Source of the DNA: Opitutales bacterium
GTDB taxonomy: Bacteria; Verrucomicrobiota; Verrucomicrobiia; Opitutales; T3Sed10-336
Direction of reading: 5' to 3'
Assembly: GCA_007132315.1 (NCBI GenBank)
Contig: SLOW01000128.1
Span: 1-7,732 of the forward strand
DNA length: 7,732 bases
Positions within the stretch are counted from its first letter, which is position 1. The number at the start of each line of letters is the position of its first letter. Both the position numbers and the translations under genes were made by a program. This document shows, in pieces, positions 6,981 to 7,732 of this stretch. A model generated the notes under the pieces. That model was not told the origin of the DNA. It saw nothing but the letters and a program-made list of their open reading frames with translations, and searched no databases.

Positions 6981-7007
6981 TTTCCCGGTCCTCACGGACC
7001 GGCCTAC
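6981..7007 (-). repeat. REP-like hairpin element, inverted type, copy 2
   Basis: On the minus strand it has a GTAGG head (7007-7003), a stem of seven Watson-Crick pairs (plus-strand CCGGTCC at 6985-6991 with GGACCGG at 6996-7002) and a GTGA loop (6995-6992). It begins one base after the dapF stop codon. With the forward element at 6916-6960 it forms a tail-to-tail pair filling most of the gap between cinA and dapF. The hairpins may act as a shared bidirectional transcript-end structure, but neither is followed by a clear T-run. Confidence 0.8.
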
Positions 7008-7008
7008 G

Positions 7009-7732
7009 TCAGGTCAGTTCGATTTCGCCGGTGAACACGGTTTCGGCCGGTCCGGTCATCTTGACGTTGTCGATATTGGTTTCGTCGGTTCCGTCAAACT
7101 CCACGGTGAGCCGGTCTCCGCCGCGTACCTGGATTGTGACCGGCTTGGGCACGCCATGCACCAGGTGGGCCAGGATGGCGACAGCGGTGACGCCGGTTCC
7201 GCAGGCGAGGGTTTCATCTTCCACCCCCCGTTCGTAGGTGCGCAGGAGAATGGTTCCGTCCTCTTCGATGCGGGCGAAGTTCGCGTTGGCCCCCCGCGGG
7301 GCGAAGGCCGGATGGAAGCGGAGCTCCGCGCCGTCGGCCCGGATATCCACCTGCTCGACATCCTCCACAAAGCGCACGACGTGCGGGACGCCGGTGTCGG
7401 TGTGGTGGACGGTGGCCGGGCCGTTCCGGAGGTCGAGGGAGAAGTTGAGCCGGGTTTCGGCCGGCCGGGTCATTTGGATGGTGTAGCGTCCGTTTGCGGC
7501 GGCGGCGGAGATCAGGCCGGCGTCGGTCATGAAGCGCAGGCCCTTTTCCGAGCCGAGGCCCCGGGCCAGGGCGAAGGCGGTGAAACAGCGGGCGCCGTTG
7601 CCGCACATTTCCCCGCGCGAGCCGTCGGCGTTGTAGTAAACCATGCGGGCGTCGAGACCGTCCCCGTCCGGCTTTTCCAGCAGCAACAGCCCGTCGGCGC
7701 CGATCCCGAAATGGCGGTCGCACAGGCGCGCC
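7009..7732 (-). CDS. dapF: diaminopimelate epimerase, N-terminus cut by window edge
   Basis: Converts LL-diaminopimelate to meso-diaminopimelate, the lysine precursor and peptidoglycan cross-linking residue, in the cytoplasm without cofactor. The reading frame is open to the right edge, where it reads RLCDRHFGIGADGLLLLE, a classic early DapF segment; about 30-35 residues are missing before it, judged from the usual 270-280. The two catalytic cysteines are present: the first in MCGNGARC and the second in LACGTGVTA, a proton-donor/acceptor pair on either side of the active site. The domain-linking GANANFARI segment and the C-terminal GPAETVFTGEIEL ending are typical. A shorter reading from a TTG at 7686 would remove conserved sequence and is not the real start. 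The TGA stop (7009-7011) lies one base from an inverted REP-like element. Confidence 0.96.
   Translation of the reverse strand, partial: ARLCDRHFGIGADGLLLLEKPDGDGLDARMVYYNADGSRGEMCGNGARCFTAFALARGLGSEKGLRFMTDAGLISAAAANGRYTIQMTRPAETRLNFSLDLRNGPATVHHTDTGVPHVVRFVEDVEQVDIRADGAELRFHPAFAPRGANANFARIEEDGTILLRTYERGVEDETLACGTGVTAVAILAHLVHGVPKPVTIQVRGGDRLTVEFDGTDETNIDNVKMTGPAETVFTGEIELT

Overview
The window is GC-rich bacterial chromosome carrying six protein genes packed almost end to end. From left to right they are an RND-family efflux pump (minus strand, C-terminal part outside the window), its periplasmic adaptor (minus), an exported PrxQ/Bcp-type peroxiredoxin (minus), uvrC (minus), cinA (plus) and dapF (minus, first ~30-35 codons outside the window). 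There are no RNA genes, transposases, phage genes or CRISPR arrays, and no gene-free stretch over 300 bases. The organism is a Gram-negative, diderm bacterium, shown by the inner-membrane RND pump with adaptor and by a peroxiredoxin with a signal peptide. A lineage such as Verrucomicrobiota is plausible from the compact cysteine-loop-less UvrC, the GC-rich codon use and the absence of Shine-Dalgarno sequences, but this placement is inference and no marker gene here fixes it.

Left part (1-3932): three minus-strand genes are read in the order peroxiredoxin, adaptor, RND pump. They are joined as tightly as possible. The adaptor ATG shares one base with the peroxiredoxin TAA, and the RND ATG follows the adaptor TAA with no gap. 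This looks like one translationally coupled operon that couples an exported thiol peroxidase to a tripartite efflux pump. No outer-membrane TolC-type gene is visible; it could lie beyond the left edge or elsewhere.

Middle part (4098-6898): uvrC (nucleotide excision repair endonuclease) and cinA (nucleotide-pool and pyridine-nucleotide salvage enzyme) diverge from a 50-base AT-rich spacer that must hold the promoters of both. UvrC keeps all recognisable catalytic residues of both nuclease domains but lacks the four-cysteine loop that binds an iron-sulfur cluster in E. coli UvrC.

Right part (7009-7732): dapF, encoding the lysine/peptidoglycan enzyme diaminopimelate epimerase, converges on cinA.

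The most distinctive non-coding signal is a family of small REP-like hairpin elements. The two larger gene-free gaps (3933-4097 and 6899-7008) each hold one forward and one inverted element. All four share a GTAGG head and a GTGA loop, but the two orientations use different stems that still pair through compensatory changes. The pairs lie downstream of uvrC and between the convergent cinA and dapF ends, where they could also act as transcript-end structures.
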